Source: Curtobacterium sp. UNCCL20 (GTDB taxonomy: Bacteria > Actinomycetota > Actinomycetes > Actinomycetales > Microbacteriaceae). From it: a DNA stretch of 64,000 nucleotides. The first letter of the stretch is position 1; each line of letters starts with the position of its first letter. Positions 1 through 10,747 of the stretch are shown here, piece after piece. The notes below the pieces were generated by a model. The model had not been told where the DNA came from. It saw only the letters and a list, made by a program, of their open reading frames with translations, and did no database searches. The translations under genes were made by a program, and so were the position numbers. The DNA lies in NCBI RefSeq assembly GCF_900101675.1, contig NZ_FNKG01000004.1:372001-436000 (forward strand). Reading direction: 5' to 3'.

Positions 1-30
1 TCGGAGATGCCGGACCTGACGGACGCGAGA

Positions 31-76
31 CGCGCCTCCAGTCCGCCGTCTGGTGACGGGTCTGACTGGAGGCGCG
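31..76. repeat. Family A hairpin downstream of ftsZ
   Basis: Perfect 13-bp inverted repeat CGCGCCTCCAGTC / GACTGGAGGCGCG (31-43 and 64-76) with a 20-base loop. The arm is shared with five other palindromes in this window. It lies just after the ftsZ stop, so it may end the dcw transcript, although there is no T-run. Terminator function is inferred. Confidence 0.7.
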
Positions 77-96
77 GATCGCTTGCCACGGCCGAC

Positions 97-1266
97 TTAC
101 TTCAGGAAGTCGGGGACGTCGAGCTCGTCGTCATCGTCGTCGAAGGCGGGGTCGGCGGCGCGCTGCGCCGGAGCGGCGTGCTCCTGCGACGCCCACGACG
201 GAGTCGACGACGTCGAGTCCTCGATCGCACCGGTGCCGCCGGCGGACGCCACCGGGACGGTCGCGCCGGCCTCGGGGTCGACGTAGCTCGAGCGGCGTTC
301 CTTCTGCTGCTGCTGCGGCTCGCCACCGTCGAAGCCCGCGGCGATGACGGTCACGCGGACCTCGTCGCCGAGGGTGTCGTCGATGACCGCACCGAAGATG
401 ATGTTCGCCTCGGGGTGGACGGCCTCCTGCACCAGGCGGGCGGCGTCGTTGATCTCGAAGATGCCGAGGTTCGAGCCACCCTGGATCGAGAGCAGCACGC
501 CGTGCGCACCGTCGATCGAGGCCTCGAGGAGCGGCGACGCGACGGCCAACTCGGCCGCCTTGATCGCGCGGTCGGCCCCGCGGGAGGACCCGATGCCCAT
601 GAGCGCCGAGCCGGCACCCTGCATGACGCTCTTCACGTCGGCGAAGTCGAGGTTGATGAGACCCGGGGTGGTGATGAGGTCGGTGATGCCCTGGACACCG
701 GCGAGGAGCACCTGGTCGGCGGTCGCGAAGGCCTCGACCATCGAGATGCCGCGGTCGCTGATCTCGAGGAGACGGTCGTTCGGCACGACGATGAGCGTGT
801 CGACCTCGTCCTTGAGCCCGGCGACACCGTTCTCGGCCTGGGACTGGCGACGCTTGCCCTCGAAGCTGAACGGCTTCGTGACGACGCCGATGGTGAGCGC
901 ACCGATCGACTTCGCGATGCGGGCGACGACGGGTGCACCACCCGTACCGGTCCCACCGCCTTCACCGGCGGTGACGAAGACCATGTCGGCGCCGGCGAGG
1001 GCTTCCTCGATCTCCTCGGCGTGGTCCTCGGCGGCACGACGGCCGACCTCGGGGTCGGCACCGGCACCGAGGCCGCGGGTGATCTCGCGGCCCACGTCGA
1101 GCTTGACGTCGGCGTCGCTCAGCAGCAGCGCCTGTGCGTCGGTGTTGATGGCGATGAACTCGACGCCGCGGAGGCCGAGCTCGATCATGCGGTTCACGGC
1201 GTTCACGCCGCCGCCGCCGACACCGACGACCTTGATGACGGCGAGGTAGTTGTGGTTCGTGGTCAC
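97..1266 (-). CDS. ftsZ: Cell division protein FtsZ
   Basis: Tubulin-like GTPase that polymerises into the Z-ring at midcell. The 389-residue product has the glycine-rich nucleotide loop near residues 16-21, the tubulin signature GGGTGTG at about 103-109, the catalytic-loop sequence NLDFADV near 207-213, and an acidic linker ending in the conserved tail ELDVPDFLK, which binds FtsZ partner proteins. The start chosen is GTG at 1266, because GGAGG stands 10 bases upstream and the protein then begins [10 protein letters not shown] as in relatives; a longer in-frame extension to 1368 is not conserved-looking. It is the last gene of the dcw cluster, separated from ftsQ by 159 bp, so it probably has its own promoter. 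A candidate regulator site lies at 1292-1306. Confidence 0.98.
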   Translation of the reverse strand: MTTNHNYLAVIKVVGVGGGGVNAVNRMIELGLRGVEFIAINTDAQALLLSDADVKLDVGREITRGLGAGADPEVGRRAAEDHAEEIEEALAGADMVFVTAGEGGGTGTGGAPVVARIAKSIGALTIGVVTKPFSFEGKRRQSQAENGVAGLKDEVDTLIVVPNDRLLEISDRGISMVEAFATADQVLLAGVQGITDLITTPGLINLDFADVKSVMQGAGSALMGIGSSRGADRAIKAAELAVASPLLEASIDGAHGVLLSIQGGSNLGIFEINDAARLVQEAVHPEANIIFGAVIDDTLGDEVRVTVIAAGFDGGEPQQQQKERRSSYVDPEAGATVPVASAGGTGAIEDSTSSTPSWASQEHAAPAQRAADPAFDDDDDELDVPDFLK

Positions 1267-1291
1267 GTCAGTCGGGCCTCCGGTCGAACCC

Positions 1292-1306
1292 TCAACCTCT
1301 ACTTGA
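1292..1306. promoter_or_regulatory. Candidate FtsR/MerR-type operator upstream of ftsZ
   Basis: TCAAC-CTCTA-CTTGA is an interrupted inverted repeat, 26 bp before the ftsZ GTG. A near-identical arrangement, TCAAC-N5-GTTGA, lies before the MerR-type gene at 34224-34784. FtsR is known to activate ftsZ in Corynebacterium glutamicum. Assigning this sequence to FtsR is inference from the shared pattern only. Confidence 0.35.
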
Positions 1307-1425
1307 AGTTCAGGGGCAATGCTGGTAGATGTGGTGCTCGTAGGCGACGCTACGGGTGCCGTCCGCACGCTGTCGCCCCGCCACGCCGCGTGTCGTGGAT
1401 CGCGTCCGGCAATTCGGTGCGAGCG

Positions 1426-2682
1426 CTACTTCGTCGGGCGGACGATGCCGTTGTCGGGCGCGCTGACGTCGTACTCGACGACGACGCCGGGGTTCCGGGC
1501 CGTGTGGTCCTTCACGAGGGCCGCGAGCAGAGCCGCCTTCGCGTCGGAGTCGTCCGGGTTCCCCCAGACCACCGTCGACTTGTCCTTGAGGGTCAGCGTC
1601 ACGTCGTCCGCCGTCGACGCCTTCACGCTCGTCACCTGCGCGCGCACGGTCGACGGCAGCGCCAGGACCACCTCGGTCATCGTCCGGAACACCGGGGACC
1701 CGAGCTTCGCGCTGCCGATGTCGGCGACGGGCATGTTCGCGGGCTGCTTCGGCGACGACTGCACGACGATGCCCGCGGGGTCCACCAGGTCGAACGACTT
1801 CCCGGACTGCACGGCGACGACCGGGGTGCGCTCGGTGACCGTCACCACGAGGGTGTGCGGCGGCGCCTCTTCGGTGACGTAGCTCTCGATGAGCGGGAAG
1901 CCCGCGATGTCCCGCTTGATGGCGTCGAAGTCGAGCCGGGCCAGCGGTGTGCCGAGCTGGTCGGAGAGCGCCTGGCGGAGCTGGGTCTCGTCGACGCGGT
2001 TCGTGCCCTTGATCTCGATCGTCTGCAGGGCCATCAGCGGCGAGAACACCGCGACGAGGATCGAGATGCCGAACACCAGGAAGATGCTCGCGCCGGTGAT
2101 CCACGCGGCGCGGCGGTGCCGGCTGCGACGGGTGAACCGGCGGACCTCGGCACGCTCGAGCAGGCGGCGACGGCGCTTGGCCACCCGGGCCTCACGCGCG
2201 GTCTCGGCAGCGCGGACCCCGGCGCCGATCGGGGTCTCGTGGCCGTCCCCGCCGGCCGGGTGCAGGTCGGTGAGGGCGGCGAGACGCTCGGCATCACGGC
2301 GCTCGGTCGCGAGGCGTTCGGCCTCGCGGGCACCGCGGGCCTCGGCTTCGGGGTCACGGTGGTCCTCGTCCGGTGCGTACTCGCGGATCCGGTCCTTCAC
2401 GGTCGAGAACCCGGCGCCGAGCCGTCGACCGGCAGCACCGGCGAAGGCGCCCGCGCGGTCGCGAGCCGACGAACCGGACGGGTCGTCCGCGGTGGACCCC
2501 GCGGTCTCGTCGACCGGGTCCGGCGTGGCGGGCTCGACCCGTGCCTCCAGGCCGTCGCCCTCCGCGCCACGCGACGGACGCCGCGGGATCAGCGGGGCAC
2601 GGCGCTGCCGGGGCGCCGGGGCGTCCTCGGCGGACGCGGCCGGCTGCGCCGGACGCTCGTCGAACCCCTCGGGACGCTTCAC
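1426..2682 (-). CDS. ftsQ: Cell division protein FtsQ
   Basis: Bitopic septum protein that joins FtsB/FtsL and helps activate septal wall synthesis. The 418-residue chain has a very long, charged, probably disordered cytoplasmic part (1-190), one membrane helix at about 193-214 and an extracytoplasmic POTRA domain from about 219 ([19 protein letters not shown]), then the FtsQ beta domain. GTG start overlaps the murC stop (GTGA), so translation is coupled; no strong ribosome binding site is visible. Residues 43-48 (DGLEAR) are encoded by a stretch matching one arm of repeat family A, suggesting a repeat fragment fixed inside the disordered region. Family assignment is secure from position and topology. 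Confidence 0.93.
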   Translation of the reverse strand: MKRPEGFDERPAQPAASAEDAPAPRQRRAPLIPRRPSRGAEGDGLEARVEPATPDPVDETAGSTADDPSGSSARDRAGAFAGAAGRRLGAGFSTVKDRIREYAPDEDHRDPEAEARGAREAERLATERRDAERLAALTDLHPAGGDGHETPIGAGVRAAETAREARVAKRRRRLLERAEVRRFTRRSRHRRAAWITGASIFLVFGISILVAVFSPLMALQTIEIKGTNRVDETQLRQALSDQLGTPLARLDFDAIKRDIAGFPLIESYVTEEAPPHTLVVTVTERTPVVAVQSGKSFDLVDPAGIVVQSSPKQPANMPVADIGSAKLGSPVFRTMTEVVLALPSTVRAQVTSVKASTADDVTLTLKDKSTVVWGNPDDSDAKAALLAALVKDHTARNPGVVVEYDVSAPDNGIVRPTK

Positions 2683-4115
2683 CGGGACAGCGCCCCGTCG
2701 TCGACCGCAGCGTCGTCGTGCAGGGCACTGAGGACCTGCGGGATGATCCGGTACACGTCGCCGCAGCTGAGCGTCATGATGATGTCGCCGTCGCGGGCGA
2801 CCCCGGCAGCGCGTGCTGCGGCCTCGTCCCAGTCGGGCAGGAACTCGACGCGGGACTGGTCGGCGAAGCGCTCCTGCACGAGGGCGCCGGTGACGCCGGG
2901 CTCCGGGTCCTCGCGGGCGCCGTAGACGTCGAGGACGACGGTGTGGTCGGCGAGCTCCTCGTAGACCTTCGCGAAGTCCCCCGCCATCATCCGGGTGCGG
3001 GAGTACAGGTGCGGCTGGTGGATCGCGATGATCCGGCCGTCACCGACGACGTTCCGGGCGGCCTTCAGCGCGGCCGCGACCTCAGTCGGGTGGTGCGCGT
3101 AGTCGTCGTACACCGACACCCCGCGCTCCACGCCGTGCAGTTCGAACCGGCGCTGGGTGCCGCCGAAGGCCTCGATGCCGCGGATCGCGTCGGCCGGGGC
3201 GACGCCCAGCCCGGTGAGCACCGCGAAGGCGCCGACCGCGTTGATCGCGTTGTGCCGGCCGGGCACGCGGAGGGTCAGGTGGTACGCCTCGCCACCGGCA
3301 CGGAAGTCGACCTCGACACCGGCGGACTCGATGACGCCCTCGATCCGGACGTCGGCGTCCACGGCCTCGCCGAAGGTGACGACCTCGGGAGCGTCCTGGC
3401 GCGCCCGGATCCCCGCCGTGACGGTCTTCGCACCGGCGTCGTCGCTCGAGATGACGACCCGCTCGGAGGCCTTCGCGGCGAACTCGACGAAGGCCTCGGT
3501 GAAGGCCTCCTCGCTGCCGTAGTGGTCCAGGTGGTCGGCGTCGACGTTCGTGATGAGCGCGACCGCCACGTCGTAGAGCAGGAACGAGCCGTCGGACTCG
3601 TCCGCCTCGACCACGAACAGGTCCGACCCGCCGGGGGCCGAGCTCGTGCCGAGGGACTGGATGACGCCGCCGTTGACGAAGCTCGGGTCGAGGCCGAGCT
3701 CCACCATCGCGGTGACGATCATGCCGGTCGAGGTGGTCTTGCCGTGGGCACCCGCGACCGCGACGAGGCGGTGCTCGGCGATCAGGGCGGCGAGGGCCTG
3801 GGAGCGGTGCAGCACCGGCAGACCACGCCGCTGCGCCTCGAGGAGTTCCGGGTTGTCCGGCCAGAGTGCACTGGTGACGACGATCGTGTCCGCGTCGCCG
3901 ACGTTCGCCGCGTCGTGACCGATGTGCACGTCCGCGCCGAGCTCGCGCATCGTGCCGGTGGTGGCGGTCTCGCGGGAGTCGCTCCCGGTGACGCGGTGGC
4001 CGGCGGCGAGGAACATCCGGGCGATGCCGCTCATGCCGGAGCCGCCGATGCCGACGAAGTGCACGGTGCCGAGGTCGTCCGGGATCGGCTGCGTCAGGTC
4101 CGGCTTGATGGTCAT
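2679..4115 (-). CDS. murC: UDP-N-acetylmuramate--L-alanine ligase MurC
   Basis: Cytoplasmic ATP-dependent ligase adding the first amino acid (L-Ala) to UDP-MurNAc. The 478-residue protein shows the N-terminal nucleotide-sugar loop GIGGSGMSG (22-30), the ATP loop [10 protein letters not shown] (121-130), the EADESDGSF segment and the [11 protein letters not shown] motif of Mur ligases. ATG at 4115 is preceded by GGAGG four bases upstream and overlaps the murG stop as ATGA. A longer in-frame extension upstream lies inside murG and is ignored. Standard length and motifs leave little doubt. Confidence 0.98.
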   Translation of the reverse strand: MTIKPDLTQPIPDDLGTVHFVGIGGSGMSGIARMFLAAGHRVTGSDSRETATTGTMRELGADVHIGHDAANVGDADTIVVTSALWPDNPELLEAQRRGLPVLHRSQALAALIAEHRLVAVAGAHGKTTSTGMIVTAMVELGLDPSFVNGGVIQSLGTSSAPGGSDLFVVEADESDGSFLLYDVAVALITNVDADHLDHYGSEEAFTEAFVEFAAKASERVVISSDDAGAKTVTAGIRARQDAPEVVTFGEAVDADVRIEGVIESAGVEVDFRAGGEAYHLTLRVPGRHNAINAVGAFAVLTGLGVAPADAIRGIEAFGGTQRRFELHGVERGVSVYDDYAHHPTEVAAALKAARNVVGDGRIIAIHQPHLYSRTRMMAGDFAKVYEELADHTVVLDVYGAREDPEPGVTGALVQERFADQSRVEFLPDWDEAAARAAGVARDGDIIMTLSCGDVYRIIPQVLSALHDDAAVDDGALSR

Positions 4116-5197
4116 GGTTCCTCCGTGGTGCTGGCGGCGTCGAGGACGAGGTCGGTCATCCGGTCGGCGCCGTCGCGGTGTCCGACGCTGCCGGCCCGGA
4201 CCGCCATGTCGGCGATGCGGGCGCGGTCCTGCAGCATGCTCAGCAGCTGGAACGTCACCCAGTCCTGGTCGAATTCCTCGTCCGCGACGAGGAGTGCTCC
4301 CCCGGCCCCGACGACGTCCTTCGCGTTGTGCCGCTGCTCGCCGTTGCCGACAGGGTACGGCACCAGGACGCTCGGCAGCCCGACGGCGGTGAGCTCGCAG
4401 ACCATGCCGGCGCCGGCGCGCGAGACCACGAAGTCGGACGCCGCGTACGCCAGGTCCATCCGGTCGCAGTACTGCAGCACGTGGTACCCGTCGAGGTCGC
4501 TCGGGCCGATGTCCGAGTTGCCGCCGACGACGTGCAGGACCTGCCACCCGGCGCCGACGATCGCGGCAGCCGAGCGGTTCACCGTGCGGTTGATGCTCCG
4601 CGCGCCGGACGATCCGCCGGTCACCAGCAGCACCGGGCGCGACGGGTCGAGGCCGAACTCGGCGAGGCCCTCGGCACGGCTCGCGCGGCGGTCGAGCGAC
4701 TCGATCTCACGACGGAGCGGCATGCCGACCACCCGGCCGTGGCGGAGACGCGTGTTCGAGAACGTCACACCGACGTGGTTCGTGAGGAACGCGGCCAGGC
4801 GGTTCGCCAGCCCGGGCTTCGCGTTCTGCTCGTGCACGACGATCGGCGTGCCGGTGCGCCGGGCCGCGATGTACGCCGGGGCGGCCGCGTACCCGCCGAC
4901 GCCGAGGACGACCTCGATCTCGTGCTCGCGGATGAGCTGCTCGGTGCGCTTGACCGCGCCGGCGAAGCGCCGTGGGAACCGCAGTGCCGCGGCGTTGGGC
5001 TTCCGCGGGAACGGCAGCCGCGGGATCGTCAGGAGCTCGTAGCCGCGCATCGGGACGAGGCGGGACTCGAGGCCCTCGGCGGTGCCCAGGACGAGCACCT
5101 CGGCGTCGGGCTCGCGCTCGGTCAGCCGGTCGGCGACCGCGAGCAGCGGGTTGACGTGACCGGCGGTGCCGCCGCCGGCGAAGAGGTACTTGCTCAC
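4112..5197 (-). CDS. murG: Lipid II synthase MurG (undecaprenyl-PP-MurNAc-pentapeptide GlcNAc transferase)
   Basis: GT28 enzyme at the inner membrane face that transfers GlcNAc to lipid I, giving lipid II. The 361-residue sequence begins [17 protein letters not shown] with the glycine-rich acceptor loop at 8-13, has a second glycine loop [11 protein letters not shown], and the UDP-GlcNAc site segment [27 protein letters not shown] start at 5197 overlaps the ftsW stop (GTGA), which fixes the start; open frame further upstream lies inside ftsW. It is followed by murC with ATGA overlap. Confidence 0.97.
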   Translation of the reverse strand: MSKYLFAGGGTAGHVNPLLAVADRLTEREPDAEVLVLGTAEGLESRLVPMRGYELLTIPRLPFPRKPNAAALRFPRRFAGAVKRTEQLIREHEIEVVLGVGGYAAAPAYIAARRTGTPIVVHEQNAKPGLANRLAAFLTNHVGVTFSNTRLRHGRVVGMPLRREIESLDRRASRAEGLAEFGLDPSRPVLLVTGGSSGARSINRTVNRSAAAIVGAGWQVLHVVGGNSDIGPSDLDGYHVLQYCDRMDLAYAASDFVVSRAGAGMVCELTAVGLPSVLVPYPVGNGEQRHNAKDVVGAGGALLVADEEFDQDWVTFQLLSMLQDRARIADMAVRAGSVGHRDGADRMTDLVLDAASTTEEP

Positions 5198-6579
5198 CGC
5201 AGTGTTCCGTTCATGGTGGGGCTGGGGAGGCGGCCGGTGCCGGCACCGGTGCCGGTGCCGGTGCCGCCGGTGGTGGTGCCGGTGGTGCCGTTCTTGCCGG
5301 GCAGGTCGCGGGCGAAGGAGAGCACGACGCCGATCGCGACGAGGGTCATGATGAGCGCGGAGCCACCGGCCGAGATGAGTGGGAGCGGGACGCCGAGGAC
5401 CGGCAGCAGGCCGAGCACCACCGCGATGTTCACGAGCGCCTGGCCGATGATCCACACCATGACGCCACCGGTGACGGTCTTGACGAAGGGGTCGTTCGAC
5501 TGGCGGATGATCTTCACCATGCCGATCGCGAGCACCACGAAGAGCGCCAGCACGACGACGGCGCCGATGAGACCGAGCTCCTCGCCGATGATCGCGAAGA
5601 TGTAGTCGTTGTCGGCCTCGGGCAGCCAGGACCACTTCGCCTTCGAGTTGCCGAGCCCGACCCCGAACACACCGCCGGACGCCAGCGCCCACATGCCGTG
5701 GACGGGCTGCCAGCAGAGGTCCTGGTACTGGTTCGAGTCGCTGCAGCCGGAGAGCCACGCGCTGATGCGGACCGATCGGGAACTCGACGCCATCGTGACG
5801 AACGGCAGCACGACCGCGATCGTGCCGAGGACGACGAGCAGGTGCTTCGCCCGGGCACCGCCGACGTAGAGGCCGCCGAGCACCAGCAGCACCATGATCA
5901 TCGCGGTGCCCTGGTCACCGCCGAGGAGGACGAGCCCGAGCGACACGAGGGCGGCGATCCCGATCGGGATGAAGACCTCTTTCCAGTCGTCGAGCTTGTC
6001 CCGCTTGACGTACATGATCGCGCCGACCCCGAGGGCGAGCGCGAGCTTCAGCACCTCGGACGGCTGCGCGGTGAACGACCCGAGCCCGATCCAGTTCCGG
6101 TTGCCCTGCACGTCGATGCCGAGCGGCGTGAACACGAGCAGCTGGAAGACCAGGCCGATGCCGAGGATGCGCATCGCCCACTTCCGCCACATCCGCGCCG
6201 GCACCCGGCTGGCGACGAGCATGAGCGGGACACCGAGGATGGCGTAGAGGCCCTGCCGGGACGCGGCGCCGAAGAAGTCGTGCGTGGCGGCGTACTGCTC
6301 GACGCTCGACGACGACAGCACCATGACGACGCCGAACACGACGAGGAACAGGGTGACGCCGAGGATCGTGTAGAAGGTGCTCGACTCGGCGATGAAGACG
6401 TTCTTGACCGCGACGACGGCGCCGTTGGTGCGGCGGGCCGGCGGCTGCATGCCCGCGGTCCGCGGCTCGGCGGTCGCACCGGCGCCGCGCCCGGCGGCAC
6501 CGCGCCCGTCGGCGCTGCGCCCCTCGCCGCGTCCGTCCCCGCTACGGCCGCTCGCCCGGAAGTCCGTCGGTGTCGCCAT
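5194..6579 (-). CDS. ftsW: Septal peptidoglycan polymerase FtsW (SEDS family)
   Basis: Multi-pass membrane glycosyltransferase that polymerises lipid II at the septum together with FtsI. The 461-residue protein has an N-terminal cytoplasmic tail rich in G/R/A (1-60), then about ten hydrophobic segments, and SEDS hallmarks such as GNRNWIGLGSFTAQPSEVLKLAL, GGVFGVGLGNSKAKW, PEADNDYIFAIIGEELGLIG and the terminal PLISAGGSALI. ATG at 6579 has GGGAGG 8 bases upstream; it overlaps the murD 3' end by 38 bp. The C-terminal tail after residue about 430 is a GT-rich low-complexity stretch (DNA 5225-5290, ccggtg repeats) that should be length-variable between strains. Confidence 0.96.
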   Translation of the reverse strand: MATPTDFRASGRSGDGRGEGRSADGRGAAGRGAGATAEPRTAGMQPPARRTNGAVVAVKNVFIAESSTFYTILGVTLFLVVFGVVMVLSSSSVEQYAATHDFFGAASRQGLYAILGVPLMLVASRVPARMWRKWAMRILGIGLVFQLLVFTPLGIDVQGNRNWIGLGSFTAQPSEVLKLALALGVGAIMYVKRDKLDDWKEVFIPIGIAALVSLGLVLLGGDQGTAMIMVLLVLGGLYVGGARAKHLLVVLGTIAVVLPFVTMASSSRSVRISAWLSGCSDSNQYQDLCWQPVHGMWALASGGVFGVGLGNSKAKWSWLPEADNDYIFAIIGEELGLIGAVVVLALFVVLAIGMVKIIRQSNDPFVKTVTGGVMVWIIGQALVNIAVVLGLLPVLGVPLPLISAGGSALIMTLVAIGVVLSFARDLPGKNGTTGTTTGGTGTGTGAGTGRLPSPTMNGTLR

Positions 6580-8110
6580 CGGCGTTGCCTCCCAGGTGCT
6601 CGTTGACCGCCGCCGCGAATCGACGCCCCCGGTCCGCGTAGGAGCCGAACTGGTCGAACGACGCTGCAGCCGGGGCGAGGAGGACCGTGTCGCCCGGCCT
6701 CGCGACCGATGCGGCATGCCGGACCGCCTCGGGCATGACCTGATCAGTGTCCGCTGCTTCGACCTGCAGGACGGGCACCCCGGGCGCGTGTCGCGCGAAT
6801 GCCTCGAGCACGGGGCCGCGATCGGTCCCGATCACCACGACACCGCGGACGTCGGGCCCGAAGCGCTCGACGAGTCCGTCGATGTCGACGCCCTTGAACA
6901 GCCCGCCGACGATCCACACGACCTTGTCGAACGCGGACAGCGACGCGGTCGCCGCGTGCGGGTTGGTGGCCTTGGAGTCGTCGACCCAGGTGATGCCGTC
7001 GGCGGTCGCGACGAGCTCGGTGCGGTGGTGGTCCGCCCGGAACCCGACCACGGCGGCACGGATCGCGCTCGGCTGCACGGCGGCCGCCCGGGCGAGAGCC
7101 GCGGCGGCGAGCACGTTCATCGTCATGTGCGGGCTGGCGAGACCCGCTGTCTCGAGGTCGGCGACGGTCGCGAGCTCGAGCGCGCTGTTCTGCCGGTTCT
7201 CGGTGAAGGCACGGTCGCAGAGGACGTCCTCGACGACCCCGACGTCGCCGGGTGCCGGGATGCCGGGCGTGAACCCGACGGCACGACAGCCCTCGACGAC
7301 GTCGGCTTCTTCGACCATGTGCCGGGTGACCTCGTCGGTGGCGTTGTAGACGCACGCCATCACGGTGCGCTCGTAGACCTTGGCCTTCGCCGCCCGGTAC
7401 GCCTCGGCGGAGCCGTGCCACTCGAGGTGGTCGTCGGCGATGTTGAGGCAGGCGCTCGCGAGCGGCACCACGGCCCCGTCGCCGGTGGTCGGCATGTAGT
7501 GCAGCTGGTGGCTGGAGAGCTCGACGACCAGGACGTCGAAGCCGTCCGGGTCGCGGACGACGTCGAGCACGGGCACGCCGATGTTGCCGCAGGCCACGGC
7601 GCGCAGGCCGCCGGCCTCGAACATGGCGGTCGTGAGCTGCGTCGTGGTGGTCTTGCCGTTCGTGCCGGTGATCGTCACCCACGGGGCGGCGACCGGGCCG
7701 CGCACGACCTTGTCCCGCACCCGCCAGGCGAGCTCGATGTCACCCCAGACGACACTGTTCGCGACGGACCACTCGACGGTCGCGTTGTGCGGCGGCAGGC
7801 CCGGCGAGACGATCACGACGTCCGGCGCTTGCGTCTCGAGCGCGGCGGGGACCGTGTCGAGCGGGGTGCGTTCGAACCGCGCTCCGATGACGTCCAGCAG
7901 CTCGATCGTGTCGGCCGGCCCGTCGGGCGCGTACACCGTCACGGCGCTGCCGAGCTCCACCAGGGTGTCGGCGACCGAGAAGCCGGTCGAACCCAGGCCG
8001 AGCACGGCGACGTTCAGGCCCCGCCAGCCCTCGGAGTACCAGCTGTCGAGACCCTGCAGACGGACGTCATCCAACGCGTGCGATCCATTCGAGGTAGAAG
8101 AGCCCGACAC
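6542..8110 (-). CDS. murD: UDP-N-acetylmuramoyl-L-alanine--D-glutamate ligase MurD
   Basis: Mur ligase adding D-Glu to UDP-MurNAc-L-Ala in the cytoplasm. The 522-residue frame has an N-terminal Rossmann-like segment [17 protein letters not shown], the ATP loop [13 protein letters not shown], the VELSSHQL motif typical of Mur[12 protein letters not shown] and the C-terminal [12 protein letters not shown] motif. Start uncertain: GTG at 8110 overlaps mraY by 44 bp and lacks a clear ribosome binding site, and a TTG twelve codons later near the mraY stop is possible. The 3' end overlaps ftsW. Confidence 0.95.
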   Translation of the reverse strand: MSGSSTSNGSHALDDVRLQGLDSWYSEGWRGLNVAVLGLGSTGFSVADTLVELGSAVTVYAPDGPADTIELLDVIGARFERTPLDTVPAALETQAPDVVIVSPGLPPHNATVEWSVANSVVWGDIELAWRVRDKVVRGPVAAPWVTITGTNGKTTTTQLTTAMFEAGGLRAVACGNIGVPVLDVVRDPDGFDVLVVELSSHQLHYMPTTGDGAVVPLASACLNIADDHLEWHGSAEAYRAAKAKVYERTVMACVYNATDEVTRHMVEEADVVEGCRAVGFTPGIPAPGDVGVVEDVLCDRAFTENRQNSALELATVADLETAGLASPHMTMNVLAAAALARAAAVQPSAIRAAVVGFRADHHRTELVATADGITWVDDSKATNPHAATASLSAFDKVVWIVGGLFKGVDIDGLVERFGPDVRGVVVIGTDRGPVLEAFARHAPGVPVLQVEAADTDQVMPEAVRHAASVARPGDTVLLAPAAASFDQFGSYADRGRRFAAAVNEHLGGNADGDTDGLPGERP

Positions 8111-9170
8111 CGGCCGCGACGCAGAGCCCCGCGATGATCCAGAACCGGACGACGACGGTCACCTCGGCCCACCCCTTCAGCTCGAAGTGGTGGTGCAGCG
8201 GACTCATCCGGAAGATCCGCTTGCCGTGGGTGATCTTGAAGTACGCCCGCTGCAGGATGACCGAGCCGGTGACGATGAAGAACAGGCCGCCGATGAGGAC
8301 GAGCAGGAGTTCGGTGCGGCTGAGGATGGCGAGGCCGGCCAGGGCGCCGCCGAGGCCGAGCGAGCCGGTGTCGCCGAGGAAGATCTGCGCCGGCGAGGTG
8401 TTGTACCAGAGGAAGCCGATCAGGCCACCGCACACCGCCGCCGCGACGACCGCCAGGTCGAGCGGGTTCGTCACGGTGTAGCAGGCGTGCTCGGTGCTCG
8501 CGTCGAGCCGGGCGCTGCCGCACAGCTGGTTCGACTGCCAGAAGCCGATGATCACGTACGAGCCGATCGCCAGGATGCTCGACCCGGTGGCGAGCCCGTC
8601 GAGGCCGTCCGCCACGTTCACGCCGTTCGACGTCGACACCGTCAGCAGGACGATCCACGCCAGGAACAGGATCGTGCCGATCACGGTCCCGAGGGCCATG
8701 AAGTCGAGCCACGGGATGTCCCGGATCGCCGAGACCATGGTCGACGCCGGCGGCTTGCCGTTCGCCGTCGGGACGACGAGGGCGATGGTGGCGAAGATCA
8801 CGCCGACGATGACCTGCCCGAGGACCTTCGCCCAGCCGCCGAGCCCCAGACTGCGCTGCCGGCGGACCTTCAGGAAGTCGTCGATGAAGCCGACGAACCC
8901 GAGACCCACCATGAGGAACAGCACGAGCAGGCCCGAGAGCGTGATCGAGTCGCGGCCGACCAGGTGGCCGACGAAGTAGCCGAGCACCGCGCCGATGATG
9001 AGGACGATGCCGCCCATCGTCGCCGTGCCACGCTTCGTGTGGTGCGACTGCGGACCGTCGTCGCGGATGAACTGTCCCCACCCGAGACGGTGGAACAGCT
9101 TGATGAACAGCGGCGTGAGCAGCAGTGTGAACACCAGCGACACGGCGCCGGCGATCAGGAGCGCGATCAT
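8067..9170 (-). CDS. mraY: Phospho-N-acetylmuramoyl-pentapeptide transferase MraY
   Basis: Integral membrane enzyme joining UDP-MurNAc-pentapeptide to undecaprenyl phosphate to make lipid I. The 367-residue protein starts [20 protein letters not shown], has about ten membrane segments, the motif [14 protein letters not shown], the acidic GFIDDFLK segment, [10 protein letters not shown] and the terminal [14 protein letters not shown]. All are diagnostic of MraY. ATG at 9170 has GGAGG 9 bases upstream and overlaps the murF stop (ATGA). A longer in-frame stretch upstream lies in murF and is discarded. Confidence 0.97.
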   Translation of the reverse strand: MIALLIAGAVSLVFTLLLTPLFIKLFHRLGWGQFIRDDGPQSHHTKRGTATMGGIVLIIGAVLGYFVGHLVGRDSITLSGLLVLFLMVGLGFVGFIDDFLKVRRQRSLGLGGWAKVLGQVIVGVIFATIALVVPTANGKPPASTMVSAIRDIPWLDFMALGTVIGTILFLAWIVLLTVSTSNGVNVADGLDGLATGSSILAIGSYVIIGFWQSNQLCGSARLDASTEHACYTVTNPLDLAVVAAAVCGGLIGFLWYNTSPAQIFLGDTGSLGLGGALAGLAILSRTELLLVLIGGLFFIVTGSVILQRAYFKITHGKRIFRMSPLHHHFELKGWAEVTVVVRFWIIAGLCVAAGVGLFYLEWIARVG

Positions 9171-10747
9171 TCGGGGACACCTCCGAGGCGGTCGCCGAGG
9201 AATCGCAGTTCGGCGGACTTCGAGGACTTGACGAGGACGACGTCGCCGGGGCGGAGCATGTCCTGCAGTTGGTGGACGGCGTCGTCGACGTCCTCGATGA
9301 ACACGGACTCGCCGTCCCACGATCCCTCGAGGGTGGCGGCCTGGTGGATCGGCATCGCGCCGCGGCCGACGACCACGAGCTGCCCGATGCCGAGACGGAC
9401 GACGAGCCGACCGATGCGGTCGTGCTCCTCCGTCGAGTACTCGCCGAGCTCGGCCATCTCGCCGAGCACGGCCACGGTCCGCTCCCCCGGACGCACGATC
9501 TGCGCCAGGGTGCGGAGAGCCGCCGCGGTGGAGTCCGGTGACGCGTTGTACGCGTCGTTGATGACGGTCACGCCCTCCGGGCCGCCCTGGAGGAGCTCCA
9601 TCCGCCAGCGCTCGGCGCGCGTCATCGACGCGAGCGCCTCGGCGCCGGTGGCGAGGGGGACGCCCCACAGGTGGGCCACCGTGAGCGCCGCGGACGCGTT
9701 CATCGCGTGGTGCTCACCCAGGATCACGAGGCGGACGTCGACGCTCTCGGGGAGGTGATCCGTGCCTCCAGGCATGGTGGGGTCGGCAGACCGGCTGCGG
9801 TCTGCGGACTCGTCGCCCGCATGCCGGACGGGAGGCGCGGTGAGCGTGAAGCGGGTGCCGCTGCGGTCCGTCTCGATGCCGGTGATGCGGTAGTCGGCGT
9901 CCGCCGACGTGCCGAAGCCGACCACGTGCGCGGCCGTGAGGTCGCGCATCGACGCGACACGGTCGTCGTCGACGTTGAGGAGGGCCGTCGCGGTGGCCGG
10001 GAGGTCGGTGACCATCTCGGACTTCGCGCGCTGCGTCGCCTCGATGCCGCCGAACTCGCCGGCGTGCGCCAGACCCACCTTGAGGACGACGCCCACGTCG
10101 GGCTCGGCGATCGAGACGAGCTTCGCGATGTGCCCGACGCCGCTCGCGCCCATCTCGACGACGAGGTAGCGGGTGTCGTGCGTGATGCGGAGCATCGAGA
10201 TCGGTGCGCCGACGTGGTTGTTGAACGAGCCCTGCGGCGCGACGGTCGCACCGTGCTGCTCGAGGATCGTGCGGAGCATGTTCTTCGTGCTCGTCTTGCC
10301 GTTCGAGCCGGTGATGCCGACGACCTTGAGCTGCGCGGGGCGCCCCTCGGCGTCGACGCGGTCGGCGCTCGACGCGCGGACGCGGGCGACGACCTCGTGC
10401 GCGAGGGCGGCCAGGGCGGCGTAGCCGTCGGCGACGACGATCTGGGCCGTCGGTGCGTCGGCGGTCTGCGCCGCGTCGGCGGTCTGCGCGGCGTCGGCCG
10501 GCAGCGTCGCGTTGGTCGGCAGCTCGGTCGCACGCTCGGTGATGACGAGCGCCGCACCGGCCTCGACCGCGTTCGGCACGAAGCGGTGGCCGTCGGTCTC
10601 CTCGCCGAGGAGCGCGAAGAACACACTTCCGGGGCCGACGAGGCGCGAGTCGGTTTCGACGCTGCCGTCGACGACACGCTCCGGCGCACCGCTGACGAGC
10701 TCGCCGCCGACCGCGGACGCGATCTCGGCGAGGGTCAGGGCGATCAT
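9167..10747 (-). CDS. murF: UDP-N-acetylmuramoyl-tripeptide--D-alanyl-D-alanine ligase MurF
   Basis: Mur ligase attaching D-Ala-D-Ala to the UDP-MurNAc-tripeptide, completing the pentapeptide. The 526-residue product begins [17 protein letters not shown], has the ATP loop [15 protein letters not shown], the [14 protein letters not shown] segment typical of Mur[13 protein letters not shown] and [11 protein letters not shown]. It is longer than typical because of two insertions: an Ala/Thr-rich repeat of ADAAQT units around residues 82-95 and a linker [16 protein letters not shown] near 305-320, both outside the catalytic core. Start overlaps the murE stop. Confidence 0.97.
   Translation of the reverse strand: MIALTLAEIASAVGGELVSGAPERVVDGSVETDSRLVGPGSVFFALLGEETDGHRFVPNAVEAGAALVITERATELPTNATLPADAAQTADAAQTADAPTAQIVVADGYAALAALAHEVVARVRASSADRVDAEGRPAQLKVVGITGSNGKTSTKNMLRTILEQHGATVAPQGSFNNHVGAPISMLRITHDTRYLVVEMGASGVGHIAKLVSIAEPDVGVVLKVGLAHAGEFGGIEATQRAKSEMVTDLPATATALLNVDDDRVASMRDLTAAHVVGFGTSADADYRITGIETDRSGTRFTLTAPPVRHAGDESADRSRSADPTMPGGTDHLPESVDVRLVILGEHHAMNASAALTVAHLWGVPLATGAEALASMTRAERWRMELLQGGPEGVTVINDAYNASPDSTAAALRTLAQIVRPGERTVAVLGEMAELGEYSTEEHDRIGRLVVRLGIGQLVVVGRGAMPIHQAATLEGSWDGESVFIEDVDDAVHQLQDMLRPGDVVLVKSSKSAELRFLGDRLGGVPE

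Noticed and set aside
7..2925. A 972-codon open frame on the plus strand opposite ftsZ and ftsQ
   Set aside because: It is antisense to well-recognised genes; its product is an R/D/G-rich string without domains, as expected from third-position GC in this base composition. Many similar long frames (for example 2373-5042, 36225-38156, 38114-40756, 26567-28618) were dropped for the same reason.
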